From a virus, in IMG/VR virus record IMGVR_UViG_3300028025_003852, positions 1 to 64,000 of that record: 64,000 bases of DNA; one strand, written 5' to 3'. The notes below the pieces were generated by a model. The model saw only the letters and a list, made by a program, of their open reading frames with translations, had not been told where the DNA came from and did no database searches. Positions 52,872 through 61,241 of this stretch are shown one piece after another (the stretch's first letter is position 1; each line of letters starts with the position of its first letter). The position numbers and the translations under genes were made by a program.

Positions 52872-53142
52872 TCGCAATGCCCTTCATCTGTTTTAAGATC
52901 TTGCCAACTTCTTTTTCGTCAACACTACACTTAGAACAAATCTTGTTTTCATTATACATTGAAAGATTTCCACCACAGGAAGAACACTTCCTTGGCTTCT
53001 TGGCTCTTGCCTCAACCTTTTTCTTTTGATATCTTATTGCAATATTATGCTTAGTTGCAGCGTCTCTGCAAGTATCTGAACAATAAATCTTGTATGATAT
53101 TTTTGTTTCAAACTGTGCGTCACACCATTGACAATGTTTCAT
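52849..53142 (-). CDS. Zinc-finger protein
   Basis: A 97-residue protein with two metal sites: CQWCDAQFETKISYKIYCSD (C2C2-type) and CSSCGGNLSMYNENKICSKC. Basic linker (YQKKKVEARAKKPRK). Probably nucleic-acid binding; located between two nuclease genes and overlapping both. Confidence 0.75.
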   Translation of the reverse strand: MKHCQWCDAQFETKISYKIYCSDTCRDAATKHNIAIRYQKKKVEARAKKPRKCSSCGGNLSMYNENKICSKCSVDEKEVGKILKQMKGIANGKLELD

Positions 53143-53929
53143 CGATAAGCTCCAAAGAAGATATTTTTACGTCTCCCTTGCCAGCATCTGCACAAACCTT
53201 TGACAGAGGACAGCTCTTGCAAATCCTTGAGTTGGACCGATAGTTCTTTTCAGGCAGAGTCTTGTTTTCCCATGCCTTACGAACATTACGCATCCACTCA
53301 AATGTATTATTCACCCACTGAATATAGTAATCATTTACCTCAACAGGAATTACCAATAGTTCATGGTTGTTCTTGTTTTCATAAATAAGTACCGCCTTTT
53401 GCTTTTTGAGAATCTTCATATAAATAAGAAGCTGAATCAAGTGTCCTGGCTTTGGCTTTCTATTTAGCTTGCGATACTCAAATCCTTCGTTCATCATTGT
53501 CTTGATTTCACCAAGAAGTTCTTCTCCTTGCCAATCAAGCATTACGTCACCGTATCCGAAGATTGGTGGATCATTGTTTACGATCTTGAACTCTGAATCA
53601 ATTAGGAAGCCTGCGTCCTCCATTGCCTTTTGAATACGCTCATGGCTCTTAGTACCATTAGTCATATTAGCACCTGCAAATGCGTCTGCATTGTCTTCGA
53701 ATGTACCGCCCTCAAATGCAAGATACCAGTAGCGAGCACACTCACCATGCCCATATGCAATTGTTGATGGTGCGAATGTCTTCTTCTGCTGGTGTCGTGG
53801 TCCACGGTTAGCGGTATATCCAGACTTAATCTTTTCAATCAACTCGTCTGGATTAATGCCAGAGCCGTCAACAATCTTGGTGTCTGGTGGTGTTTCCATG
53901 ACCTGGTTTAGTAAGTTTTTCATAATCAT
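53120..53929 (-). CDS. Cas4-like PD-(D/E)XK exonuclease
   Basis: A 269-residue nuclease of the RecB/Cas4 type: GECARYWYLAFEGG (N-terminal Cys), FGYGDVMLDWQGEELLGEIK (catalytic Asp and ExK), HLIQLLIYMKILKKQKAVLI, and a C-terminal CKSCPLSKVC. The four Cys suggest an Fe-S cluster as in Cas4 and AddB. Phage copies process DNA ends in recombination. No CRISPR genes or arrays nearby. Confidence 0.87.
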   Translation of the reverse strand: MIMKNLLNQVMETPPDTKIVDGSGINPDELIEKIKSGYTANRGPRHQQKKTFAPSTIAYGHGECARYWYLAFEGGTFEDNADAFAGANMTNGTKSHERIQKAMEDAGFLIDSEFKIVNNDPPIFGYGDVMLDWQGEELLGEIKTMMNEGFEYRKLNRKPKPGHLIQLLIYMKILKKQKAVLIYENKNNHELLVIPVEVNDYYIQWVNNTFEWMRNVRKAWENKTLPEKNYRSNSRICKSCPLSKVCADAGKGDVKISSLELIDETLSMV

Positions 53930-53931
53930 AC

Positions 53932-54234
53932 TTAGCGAGTAATATACTTCAGAGCTGCGACCAAATCATTGATTGCTGTTGCTGCTGTATAATAGATATT
54001 CTTCTTCGCTCTATCTCCCTTGTCTACGTTGGTAAGCCAAGTTGCCTTGAATGACATCTTGGCAGCAATTGCTTGTAGTCGAACAATTTCGACTGTAGCA
54101 ACTTGCAGAGGAATATCTGGTTTAATAATTAGTTTTGCGACCATAACAAGTGCCTCTGTGAGTTCATCGTCTTCCATAAAGTCAGAAATCTCACTTAGGC
54201 CGTTTACCATTTCTAGCGTTGTTTTTGTTTCCAT
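53932..54234 (-). CDS. Hypothetical helical protein
   Basis: A 100-residue helical protein (TEALVMVAKLIIKPDIPLQV, RLQAIAAKMSFKATWL). Similar short helical proteins stand beside Cas4-like nucleases in other large phages. A TATACT box lies seven bases before the ATG. Function unknown. Confidence 0.65.
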   Translation of the reverse strand: METKTTLEMVNGLSEISDFMEDDELTEALVMVAKLIIKPDIPLQVATVEIVRLQAIAAKMSFKATWLTNVDKGDRAKKNIYYTAATAINDLVAALKYITR

Positions 54235-54239
54235 TATAT

Positions 54240-54530
54240 CTAGTATACCTCATCCTCAACCATTTGTTCAAGCAGCGAAAGCTCTATTACTGCTAATCTA
54301 GTTTTTTGTTCACCATCACCGATAACTACAATGATTGCTGGATCAAGCTTATTCTTGATTGCATCTGTTGTAGCCTTGGCCCACACCTCTTTGTTGAGTG
54401 TGAATGATTTGCCTACCTCTTTAAAGTCTACGCAAAAGTTGTGCCATGTTGCATCACCTTTCTTTGTGTTCCTTCCCGAGTTTTTGTGCTGGCTTGCACC
54501 AATACGCTTACTCTCGTTCTTCTCGCTCAT
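54240..54530 (-). CDS. Putative PD-(D/E)XK nuclease
   Basis: A 96-residue protein: SGRNTKKGDATWHNFCVDFK then EVGKSFTLNKEVWAKATTDA fits the Asp and ExK core of small archaeal Hjc-like and phage nucleases, here with D-x-K. If so, it might be a second junction or repair nuclease. Overlaps the zinc protein gene. Assignment moderate. Confidence 0.55.
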   Translation of the reverse strand: MSEKNESKRIGASQHKNSGRNTKKGDATWHNFCVDFKEVGKSFTLNKEVWAKATTDAIKNKLDPAIIVVIGDGEQKTRLAVIELSLLEQMVEDEVY

Positions 54531-54693
54531 AATCTTTCTTATCCTTCTTTGTTTCGAGACTAAGCTCAGTGAGGTGTTTGTCTGGACACATCCAAGATAG
54601 CATACGCATTCCTGGGTAGCTGCGAATAGTTTTTGATTCTAGTCCGCATGTATGACAGGGAAAACTTCCTGGGTAGATATTGTACTTAGCCAT
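54508..54693 (-). CDS. Small zinc-type protein
   Basis: A 61-residue protein with FPCHTCGLESKTIRSYPGMR and SWMCPDKHLTEL (C2CH-type) and a charged tail (KKDKKDYEREERE). The pattern is familiar from large phages, where its role is unknown. ATG at 54693 overlaps the end of recA by eight bases. Confidence 0.7.
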   Translation of the reverse strand: MAKYNIYPGSFPCHTCGLESKTIRSYPGMRMLSWMCPDKHLTELSLETKKDKKDYEREERE

Positions 54694-55696
54694 TAAGCTG
54701 ATCCTCAATAGACTTGCGGAAGTCATCATTCTCACGAACATATGTGATGAATGCGTCTCGACCCTGAACCTTTTTGTCTTCTGATACAACGTACCATGCA
54801 CCTGTACGAGTTACAATACCAGCAAGCTCTGCTGTATCCACAAGATCTCCAATTGCGTCTACCCCAACAAATGGTCCACGGAAATAGAAGTCGTACTCGC
54901 CAGACTGGAAGCCTGGAGATGTCTTGGAGAACTGAACTTCCCAACGAACCTTCCTGCCAATCTTCTCTTCAATGAGCTTGTCTCCTACTGGAATCTTACC
55001 CTTAATAGCTTGGTTATCTGACTCTGACGAGAAGAGCTTGATAACTGTAGAAGAGTAGAACTTCGTTGCCTGACCCCCCGTAGGCTGCTGTGAGGTGTAC
55101 ATAGCAGAGATATTATTACGACTCTGACTAATTAGCACAAACAGTGTTGGCTTTGGCTTGTTGTTAGAATAGTTAATCATCTTCCATGCATTGCTAAAGT
55201 CTCGTGACTCAGCACCGATTTGCTTAGTATTCTCAAGTTGCTTTAGCTCATCCGAATCTTTCTCAAAATAGATAGCAGGAAGCAATGATGTAATTGAATC
55301 AACAACTACTAGGTCTACACCTGCCTGCATTAGCTTTGTGCCAAGATCTACCATCTCATTGATGGTGCGACATTGTGAGACGATAAGCTTTGTTGTATCT
55401 ACCCCGAGACGCTCAGCCCACTTTTTGTCGTACGACATCTCAGCATCAATCCATGCACAGACCTTTCCTTCCTTCTGTGCAAGACCAATCATCTGCAAAC
55501 ACATTGACGACTTTGCTGAAGATTTGCTTCCCCAAATAAGAATCTGTCTTCCATAGGGAAGGCCACCACCCAGGGCACGGTTAAGTCCGTAGCTTGCTGT
55601 AGGTTGCAAAATTGTTTCTGGCATTTCATCACCAACAAATAGCTGTTTGCGAATCTTGGGGTCAAGCTTTGCCATTACCTCTTCTACTGTCATCAT
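54686..55696 (-). CDS. recA: RecA/UvsX-like recombinase
   Basis: A 336-residue strand-exchange ATPase. GGGLPYGRQILIWG then SKSSAKSS forms the Walker A (G56-S64), with Ala61 where RecA has Gly; KVCAWIDAEMSYDKKWAERL, LVVVDSITSLLP (Walker B) and ISQSRNNISAM follow. Shorter than most bacterial RecA at the C-terminus and phage-like. Located between nuclease and polymerase genes; it would drive recombination-dependent replication. Confidence 0.92.
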   Translation of the reverse strand: MMTVEEVMAKLDPKIRKQLFVGDEMPETILQPTASYGLNRALGGGLPYGRQILIWGSKSSAKSSMCLQMIGLAQKEGKVCAWIDAEMSYDKKWAERLGVDTTKLIVSQCRTINEMVDLGTKLMQAGVDLVVVDSITSLLPAIYFEKDSDELKQLENTKQIGAESRDFSNAWKMINYSNNKPKPTLFVLISQSRNNISAMYTSQQPTGGQATKFYSSTVIKLFSSESDNQAIKGKIPVGDKLIEEKIGRKVRWEVQFSKTSPGFQSGEYDFYFRGPFVGVDAIGDLVDTAELAGIVTRTGAWYVVSEDKKVQGRDAFITYVRENDDFRKSIEDQLNG

Positions 55697-56028
55697 CAGA
55701 ATCTTACACCATGCTTTTCTGGTCGTGACTTGTTAAGGTTAGTCTTGTTTTCAAAAGCGTGGTCCAAAGAAACGCGAGTGTACCCATGCTCAACCAAGCC
55801 TGCATAAAGATCTAGTGTTCGGATAAGGATATCTGCCATCTCATCTGAAATCTCATGCTCACCCTTATTTTTACGAATAGCCTCCATTACTTCTACAGCC
55901 TCAGAGACAATCATCATAAGCTGTTTAGTAATAAAGATGTCATCTACATCTTCAGGCCAGAAGCCTTTTTCTACAGCGGTCTTGTGCAATTGCTCGCATA
56001 GATCGTCAAACTCAATTTTGTCATTCAT
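55696..56028 (-). CDS. MazG-like NTP pyrophosphohydrolase
   Basis: A 110-residue helical protein with VSEAVEVMEAIRKNKGEHEI and SDEMADILIRTLDLYAGL, the ExxE/ExxD metal site of MazG-type enzymes. These remove non-canonical or alarmone nucleotides. Its ends overlap recA and dnaE by one base each. Confidence 0.85.
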   Translation of the reverse strand: MNDKIEFDDLCEQLHKTAVEKGFWPEDVDDIFITKQLMMIVSEAVEVMEAIRKNKGEHEISDEMADILIRTLDLYAGLVEHGYTRVSLDHAFENKTNLNKSRPEKHGVRF

Positions 56029-59000
56029 TATTTGATATCCTCCAATATAGTTGTTCCATCTTTTGTTTTTGCAAATGAAAAGTTATACACATTTCCTTCT
56101 TGTACTTTCATGTAGGCCTTTGGGAACTGTGTTGGGAAGACTGTAACAGAGTGTAATTCTCGTCCAGAGTCTGCCACAACCATGTATGCCATCTTCTTGC
56201 CTGCCTTAGTTACTCGTGGTTTAAACGATATCACCATCATCTCTTCTTCCTTATATGGAAGCATACGATAGTTCATATACTTAATCAGCGAAGAGTCAGA
56301 CTCTTTAATATCATCTACTGGTACAGCAAACGAGATTCGGTTATCACTGGCTAGAATCAGGTATGTTTTTCCTGCCTCAATTAGAGTGTCCTCATTGTCG
56401 AAGATTCCAGCAACACCAGTCTTATCTAGAATTTCTACTCTAGACCATCCCTTACCTCGCTTGATATTCTTCACTATACCCATCAGAACGAAGGAACCCT
56501 TCTCCTCGTACTCTTCTGTATCTGTAATATACGCATTGTAGTGTGATGGTACAGAGATGTTAAACTCTGGTAGGTTTAGGTACTCGTATAGATTTTGACG
56601 GATGTCTTCATCGTTTCGTGGGTTATCCTCAAATGTAGCTGCACCGATGAGTCGTAGTGCTGAAAGTGCACGAGAGTTTACTCCGTTACCCTTGCCAAAT
56701 GTGAACTCTTCCAGCTCTTTGTATGAGCTAAATGGTCGTGCAGAGATATACTTCTGAGCAATATTGTCAGAGATATATTTGATTGCACTAAGTCCAAACC
56801 GAATACCCTTACCCTCGATCTTGAAGTCAATGTCAGAGTCATTGATGTGTGGCAACTTGATGGAGATACCCATACGCTTTGCCTCAATCAGGTATTCTGT
56901 ACGAGCATCTTTGTCCTTCTCATTCTTAAGAAGAGCAAACATAAACTCAATTGGGTAGTGGTACTTTAGCCATGCAGTCCAGTATGAGACCGTAGAATAG
57001 GCTACAGCGTGACTCTTATTGAATGAGTAGCCAGCATGTGCCTCAAAGTCATGCCAAAGGTTTCTGGCACCCTCTTCTCCAAGATACTGTGTAGCACCCT
57101 GCACAAACTTGTCCTGGAACTGATCGAACTCCTTGGCATCCTTCTTCTTACCAATAATCTTACGAACCTTATCGGCTTCTGCCATTGACATACCGCCAAG
57201 TTCCACACAAGCCTGCATAACCTGTTCCTGATACAGAATACAGCCATACGTTTCTTGTGTAAATGTTTTCATAACTTGGTGATGATATGAGATATTCTGC
57301 TTGCCATGCTTACGAGCAATATAGTCTTTACCAATTGTATTCATAGCACCTGGACGCACCAAAGCATTTGATGCAGCAAGCTCTGAGAAGTTCTTTACCC
57401 CCATCTTTACGAGTAGGTTTGTATATGGGGTAGCCTCACACTGGAAGACACCTTTTGTAAAACCATCAGAGAGCATTCCGTACACGTTCTTATCTTGCAT
57501 GTCAATGTCGTGAAGTTCAATCACGTCACCTGTACGCTCTTTGATAATTGCAATAGTGTCTTGAATAACAGATAGAGTCTTTAGACCAAGAGCATCAATC
57601 TTAATAAGACCAATACGCTCTGCCTCTTCCATGTCAACGGCAACGACAGGGATACGCTCCTTGCTTCCTGGCGATGTGCGTGTCTCTAGTGGTGCATACT
57701 TAAAGATAGGCTCTTTTGCAGTAACAACACCAGCAGCATGAATACCAGTACCACGAATTCGACCTCGAAGCTGTTCTCCATACATCTCTACCTCTGGGTA
57801 CTTTTCACGGAACCATTCAGTAGACTTTGAGTTGCAGTAGTCGTCCCAATCGTCAACAAGCTTTAGTACCTTGTTCACATCTGGCAAAGGGATCATAAGC
57901 ACACGAGCAATGTCACGCACCATACCCTTACCCTTGAACTGCAAGAATGTTGCAATAGATGCTACGTGTCGGTATTGACGAACAAGGTAGTCCTTGACTT
58001 CTTCACGACGTGAGTCCTGGATATCTGTATCAATATCTGGGAAGTCATTACGTTCTGGATTAATAAAACGGAAGAACAAGAGGCCATGCTCAATAGGATC
58101 AATGTCTGTGATGCCAAGTGCATAGCATAGAAGAGAACCAGCAGCAGATCCACGACCTGGACCTACCATGATGCCCTCCTTCTTTGCCCACGCAATCATA
58201 GAGCGTACAACCAAGAAGTATGGACCAAAGTTCTTGTCCTTAATTACCTGTAACTCTTCATCTAGACGATCTAGGTATTCCTGATTCTCTGCAAACCCAA
58301 GAGCAGTGAGACCCTCCATAGCAAGATTACGAAGCTCATCATTTGGCTTCTGATACTGCACTGGCAACAGGTCCATGTGGTCTTCGATATTGTAGTCTTC
58401 AATCTTATCTACAATCTCAAGAGTATTCGAATAGATATCTTCACGGTCAATGCCCTGAGCAGTCATAGCCGAACGCATCTCTTCGTCAGACAAAAGATGA
58501 ATCTCAAACTTGTTAAAAGTCATCTGTCGGTCTGCACCATAAAGGTAGTCAAGTCGATCCATAAGATTGTCATACTCACGAGACTTATCAAATGAAGCAT
58601 TCTTATCAGTCTTATTTGAGTATGAGTTTAGAATCAGTTTTAGCTCTTGAATCTCTTTCTGTCCTGGGTCTGAGTGATGACAGTCTGGTGTAGTAATTGG
58701 CTTAATGCCAAACTCATCAGCCAGCTCTAGGATAATCTTGTTAATCTCTGGTGGGTTGTGTGGCATTACCTCGATGTAGTAGTCGTCACCAAAGGTATCC
58801 TTAGCCCACTGAAGATGAAACTTCGCTGCTGCTAGATTGTCTGCCTCAATAGCCTTTGCTAGATATCCACTTAGACATCCAGATGTAATTACTAGCCCCT
58901 CTTTATATTTCTCAAGAATAGACCAGTCCATTCGTGGCTTCTTGTAGAAACCCTCTGTCCATGCAATCTCGTTAAGTTTATTTAGGTTCTCTAGACCCTT

Positions 59001-59300
59001 TGCATTCTTAGCAAGAATGATAAGGTGATTATAGTTAAGGTCTAGAGGGTCGTTCTTGTCCTTCTTATCCTCATGGTCGTGGCGGTCTTTTGCAATATAC
59101 CCCTCAATACCAAGGATAGGCTTAATTCCTGCTTCTTTAGCAGCACGATACATTTCACGGTGTCCAGATAGCGAACCATGATCGGTAATCGCAATAGCTG
59201 GCATTCCTAGTGCGACGGCTCTGTCAACATATTCCTGTGGTGTAGCAATACCGTCAAATAGCGAGTAGTGGGTGTGAACGTGTAGTCCAGCGTAACTCAT
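56028..59300 (-). CDS. dnaE: DNA polymerase III alpha subunit (DnaE-type)
   Basis: A 1090-residue family C polymerase. PHP domain at residues 1-230 (HVHTHYSLFDGIA, ITDHGSLSGH, SGCLSG, PDCHH). Palm: GPGRGSAAGSLLCYALGITD, PDIDTDIQDSRREEV (two catalytic Asp), KIDALGLKTLSVI (third). Helix-hairpin and fingers with HAAGVV and GCILYQEQVM; C-terminal OB domain (VLMGIVKNIKRGKGWSRVEI). Slightly shorter than bacterial enzymes, lacking the tau-binding tail. A phage with its own DnaE replicates largely without the host polymerase. Confidence 0.95.
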   Translation of the reverse strand: MSYAGLHVHTHYSLFDGIATPQEYVDRAVALGMPAIAITDHGSLSGHREMYRAAKEAGIKPILGIEGYIAKDRHDHEDKKDKNDPLDLNYNHLIILAKNAKGLENLNKLNEIAWTEGFYKKPRMDWSILEKYKEGLVITSGCLSGYLAKAIEADNLAAAKFHLQWAKDTFGDDYYIEVMPHNPPEINKIILELADEFGIKPITTPDCHHSDPGQKEIQELKLILNSYSNKTDKNASFDKSREYDNLMDRLDYLYGADRQMTFNKFEIHLLSDEEMRSAMTAQGIDREDIYSNTLEIVDKIEDYNIEDHMDLLPVQYQKPNDELRNLAMEGLTALGFAENQEYLDRLDEELQVIKDKNFGPYFLVVRSMIAWAKKEGIMVGPGRGSAAGSLLCYALGITDIDPIEHGLLFFRFINPERNDFPDIDTDIQDSRREEVKDYLVRQYRHVASIATFLQFKGKGMVRDIARVLMIPLPDVNKVLKLVDDWDDYCNSKSTEWFREKYPEVEMYGEQLRGRIRGTGIHAAGVVTAKEPIFKYAPLETRTSPGSKERIPVVAVDMEEAERIGLIKIDALGLKTLSVIQDTIAIIKERTGDVIELHDIDMQDKNVYGMLSDGFTKGVFQCEATPYTNLLVKMGVKNFSELAASNALVRPGAMNTIGKDYIARKHGKQNISYHHQVMKTFTQETYGCILYQEQVMQACVELGGMSMAEADKVRKIIGKKKDAKEFDQFQDKFVQGATQYLGEEGARNLWHDFEAHAGYSFNKSHAVAYSTVSYWTAWLKYHYPIEFMFALLKNEKDKDARTEYLIEAKRMGISIKLPHINDSDIDFKIEGKGIRFGLSAIKYISDNIAQKYISARPFSSYKELEEFTFGKGNGVNSRALSALRLIGAATFEDNPRNDEDIRQNLYEYLNLPEFNISVPSHYNAYITDTEEYEEKGSFVLMGIVKNIKRGKGWSRVEILDKTGVAGIFDNEDTLIEAGKTYLILASDNRISFAVPVDDIKESDSSLIKYMNYRMLPYKEEEMMVISFKPRVTKAGKKMAYMVVADSGRELHSVTVFPTQFPKAYMKVQEGNVYNFSFAKTKDGTTILEDIK

Positions 59301-59327
59301 TTAAAATCTTTCTGTTAGAAGTTGATA

Positions 59328-59357
59328 GGGGGGCAGCCTGTACTCAAGCCACCCCCC
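59328..59357 (-). terminator. GC hairpin between the binding-protein and polymerase genes
   Basis: GGGGGG-TGGC ... GCTG-CCCCCC forms a stem of about ten base pairs, 28 bases upstream of the dnaE start. No T-run. Probably limits read-through from the highly needed binding-protein gene into dnaE. Confidence 0.55.
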
Positions 59358-59364
59358 AGATTGT

Positions 59365-60015
59365 TTACCAGTCAGTGTTCGTTGAAGAAGTTACTGATGG
59401 TGTGTCGAATCCAAAGTAGAAAGCCTCTTGCTCTGAATATGGGATTTCACGAAGGACAGCTTCCAAGTCGTTCATCTCAAGTGCAGACCAATCGAATGGC
59501 TCGGTGTCTGGACCCTTTGGAATAAGGGTGTAGTTTGTCTCAGTACCCTGACCGTTACGCTTGATCTTCCATGTCAGGTTAGAGATTCCATTGGTATCGC
59601 CATAGAACTCCATAAGAGTTGGCACAGCCGACTGCTTGCTAATGCCCTGTGACCAAACAGCTACGTATGGAGACTCAAGTCCGTCGTCAACGAGGACGTT
59701 GCAGTAGAAGCGATTACGTGCTCGCCAGCCTGCCTTGGGGTCCTTACGAGCCATCTCACAGCCGTAGCAACGGCCCTCTGAGTCCATACTACAAGCAGCC
59801 TTACGCTTGTAGTCCTTTGGGTTAGTGTGTTCTGCATACACCACAGCAAGACCACGGTCTTCTGAGAAGTGTGCAGAGTCTGCGTCAAGCTCTTCTACAA
59901 AGCGGATAGTCGCAGATTGTCCATCAGCAAGCTTGAGCCAACGGACCTTAGTTCCTTCATATTTTGGTTTTTCGAGTAGGGCGTTGATATTCTTAATTCC
60001 CTTAATTGCACTCAT
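59365..60015 (-). CDS. Probable single-stranded DNA-binding protein (gp32-like)
   Basis: A 216-residue protein: SATIRFVEELDADSAHFSED, a zinc site CSMDSEGRCYGCE, and RARNRFYCNVLVDDGLESPY in an OB-like beta region; an acidic C-terminal part (FDWSALEMNDLEAVLREIP) ends in STNTDW, like the acidic tails of ssDNA-binding proteins. Location between primase and polymerase supports it. Fold not proven. Confidence 0.75.
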   Translation of the reverse strand: MSAIKGIKNINALLEKPKYEGTKVRWLKLADGQSATIRFVEELDADSAHFSEDRGLAVVYAEHTNPKDYKRKAACSMDSEGRCYGCEMARKDPKAGWRARNRFYCNVLVDDGLESPYVAVWSQGISKQSAVPTLMEFYGDTNGISNLTWKIKRNGQGTETNYTLIPKGPDTEPFDWSALEMNDLEAVLREIPYSEQEAFYFGFDTPSVTSSTNTDW

Positions 60016-60039
60016 ACTTTCTCCTTATTGTTGAGGTTA

Positions 60040-60984
60040 TTAGTTTAGCATAGATATGATTGACTTGTCAAACGAGACTTCTAGTTTCGTCAGTTCTTCA
60101 TCAGCCATATCTCCAATATCCTTGTATTTGTTATCTAGTTGTATTGTGTTTACACGAGATCCAAGCTTATCAATAATCTTAGATTTCATATTCCCTCCTG
60201 CATCATCATTATCTGCAATAACAATTACGTTATTGAAGTATTTTTTGAGCAGGTCAATTTGGTAGTTTGATACGTTGGCTCCCAATGTTGCTACCGCTGG
60301 AAGCCCTACCTGGTCAAGGCGTATAACATCGAATGATGATTCGACAATATAAACCCTGTCTGCTGTCTTTACCCTGTGGAGGTTAAACAGAAGTTTTGAT
60401 TTAGGAAGTCCTGGAGTATTCTTAAACTCTTTTCCTTCTACAGATCTACCAACAAAGCCTACAGCCATGCCGTCTGGAGAATGGACAGGAATAGTCACCA
60501 TGTCTTGCTTTTCAGAATATCCAAGAGCAAACTTGTTTACGGAATGTTCTGTAATAAAACGTCCTGAATAGTATCTCATTGCACGAGGTGATTCGATTGC
60601 CTGTTGGTTTAATCTTTTAACCATTAGCTCATCGAACTGTTTGTAGTCTGGCTTATCGATCAGACGCTTTCCGACCTCAGCTTCAAGATTGCTTTCTGTT
60701 CTTTTAGAGTTAACAAAACGCACAGCTTCAAAGTATGTACGACCAGAAACATGCATCACAAGCTCTACTAGATTTGAGACGTGGTGACAAGAAAAACAAA
60801 AGAATATTCCAGACTGCTTGTCTACTTCTCCAGCAGGTGTTCTATTGTTTGCGTGGAATGGGCAATAAATGATATAGTCAGAGTCAACCTCGGACTCAAT
60901 GTCTACGCCTGTTCCTCGGAGTACTCTTGTAATTTGCTCTTCTGTAAAGGTATCGCTACCGTTCCGTCTATTCCCTCTATGCAT
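60040..60984 (-). CDS. dnaG: DnaG-type primase
   Basis: A 314-residue primase. Zinc-binding domain: YIIYCPFHANNRTPAG and GIFFCFSCHHVSNLVELVM. TOPRIM core: DRVYIVESSFDVIRL (Glu) and VIVIADNDDAGGNMKSKI (Asp pair). Lacks the C-terminal helicase-binding domain of bacterial DnaG. Its ATG lies 82 bases inside the upstream gene, and no usable start exists after the overlap. Confidence 0.92.
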   Translation of the reverse strand: MHRGNRRNGSDTFTEEQITRVLRGTGVDIESEVDSDYIIYCPFHANNRTPAGEVDKQSGIFFCFSCHHVSNLVELVMHVSGRTYFEAVRFVNSKRTESNLEAEVGKRLIDKPDYKQFDELMVKRLNQQAIESPRAMRYYSGRFITEHSVNKFALGYSEKQDMVTIPVHSPDGMAVGFVGRSVEGKEFKNTPGLPKSKLLFNLHRVKTADRVYIVESSFDVIRLDQVGLPAVATLGANVSNYQIDLLKKYFNNVIVIADNDDAGGNMKSKIIDKLGSRVNTIQLDNKYKDIGDMADEELTKLEVSFDKSIISMLN

Positions 60985-61229
60985 TGTGATTGTTTTTTCC
61001 CTAAGTATGTCCCGTAAAGTGAGATCATGAATTCAAATACATCTTTTTTCTCATTATAGTATATCGTAAAATCTGTGTCAATGTCTAGTCTTGGTACATA
61101 TCCTGTTAACACCATTTCAGTTTTCAAAAGCCTGATGTATTCATCTTTGAGTCTAACTATAGATGAATCATCTTGGAAGATTCCGTCTAAGGTAAATCTT
61201 TTGATAGGTTTATGGTGAAAATTTTCCAT
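60903..61229 (-). CDS. Hypothetical protein overlapping primase
   Basis: A 108-residue protein (LKDEYIRLLKTEMVLTGYVP, FTIYYNEKKDVFEFMISLYG). The 82-base overlap with primase is long for this genome. TATAAT lies directly before the start with GGAG inside it. Function unknown. Confidence 0.65.
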   Translation of the reverse strand: MENFHHKPIKRFTLDGIFQDDSSIVRLKDEYIRLLKTEMVLTGYVPRLDIDTDFTIYYNEKKDVFEFMISLYGTYLGKKQSQCIEGIDGTVAIPLQKSKLQEYSEEQA

Positions 61230-61241
61230 ACTCCATTATAA

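Noticed and set aside
53120-53929. Cas4-like gene taken as sign of a CRISPR-Cas system
   Set aside because: No Cas1, Cas2, effector or repeat array is present; phage Cas4-like nucleases serve recombination.
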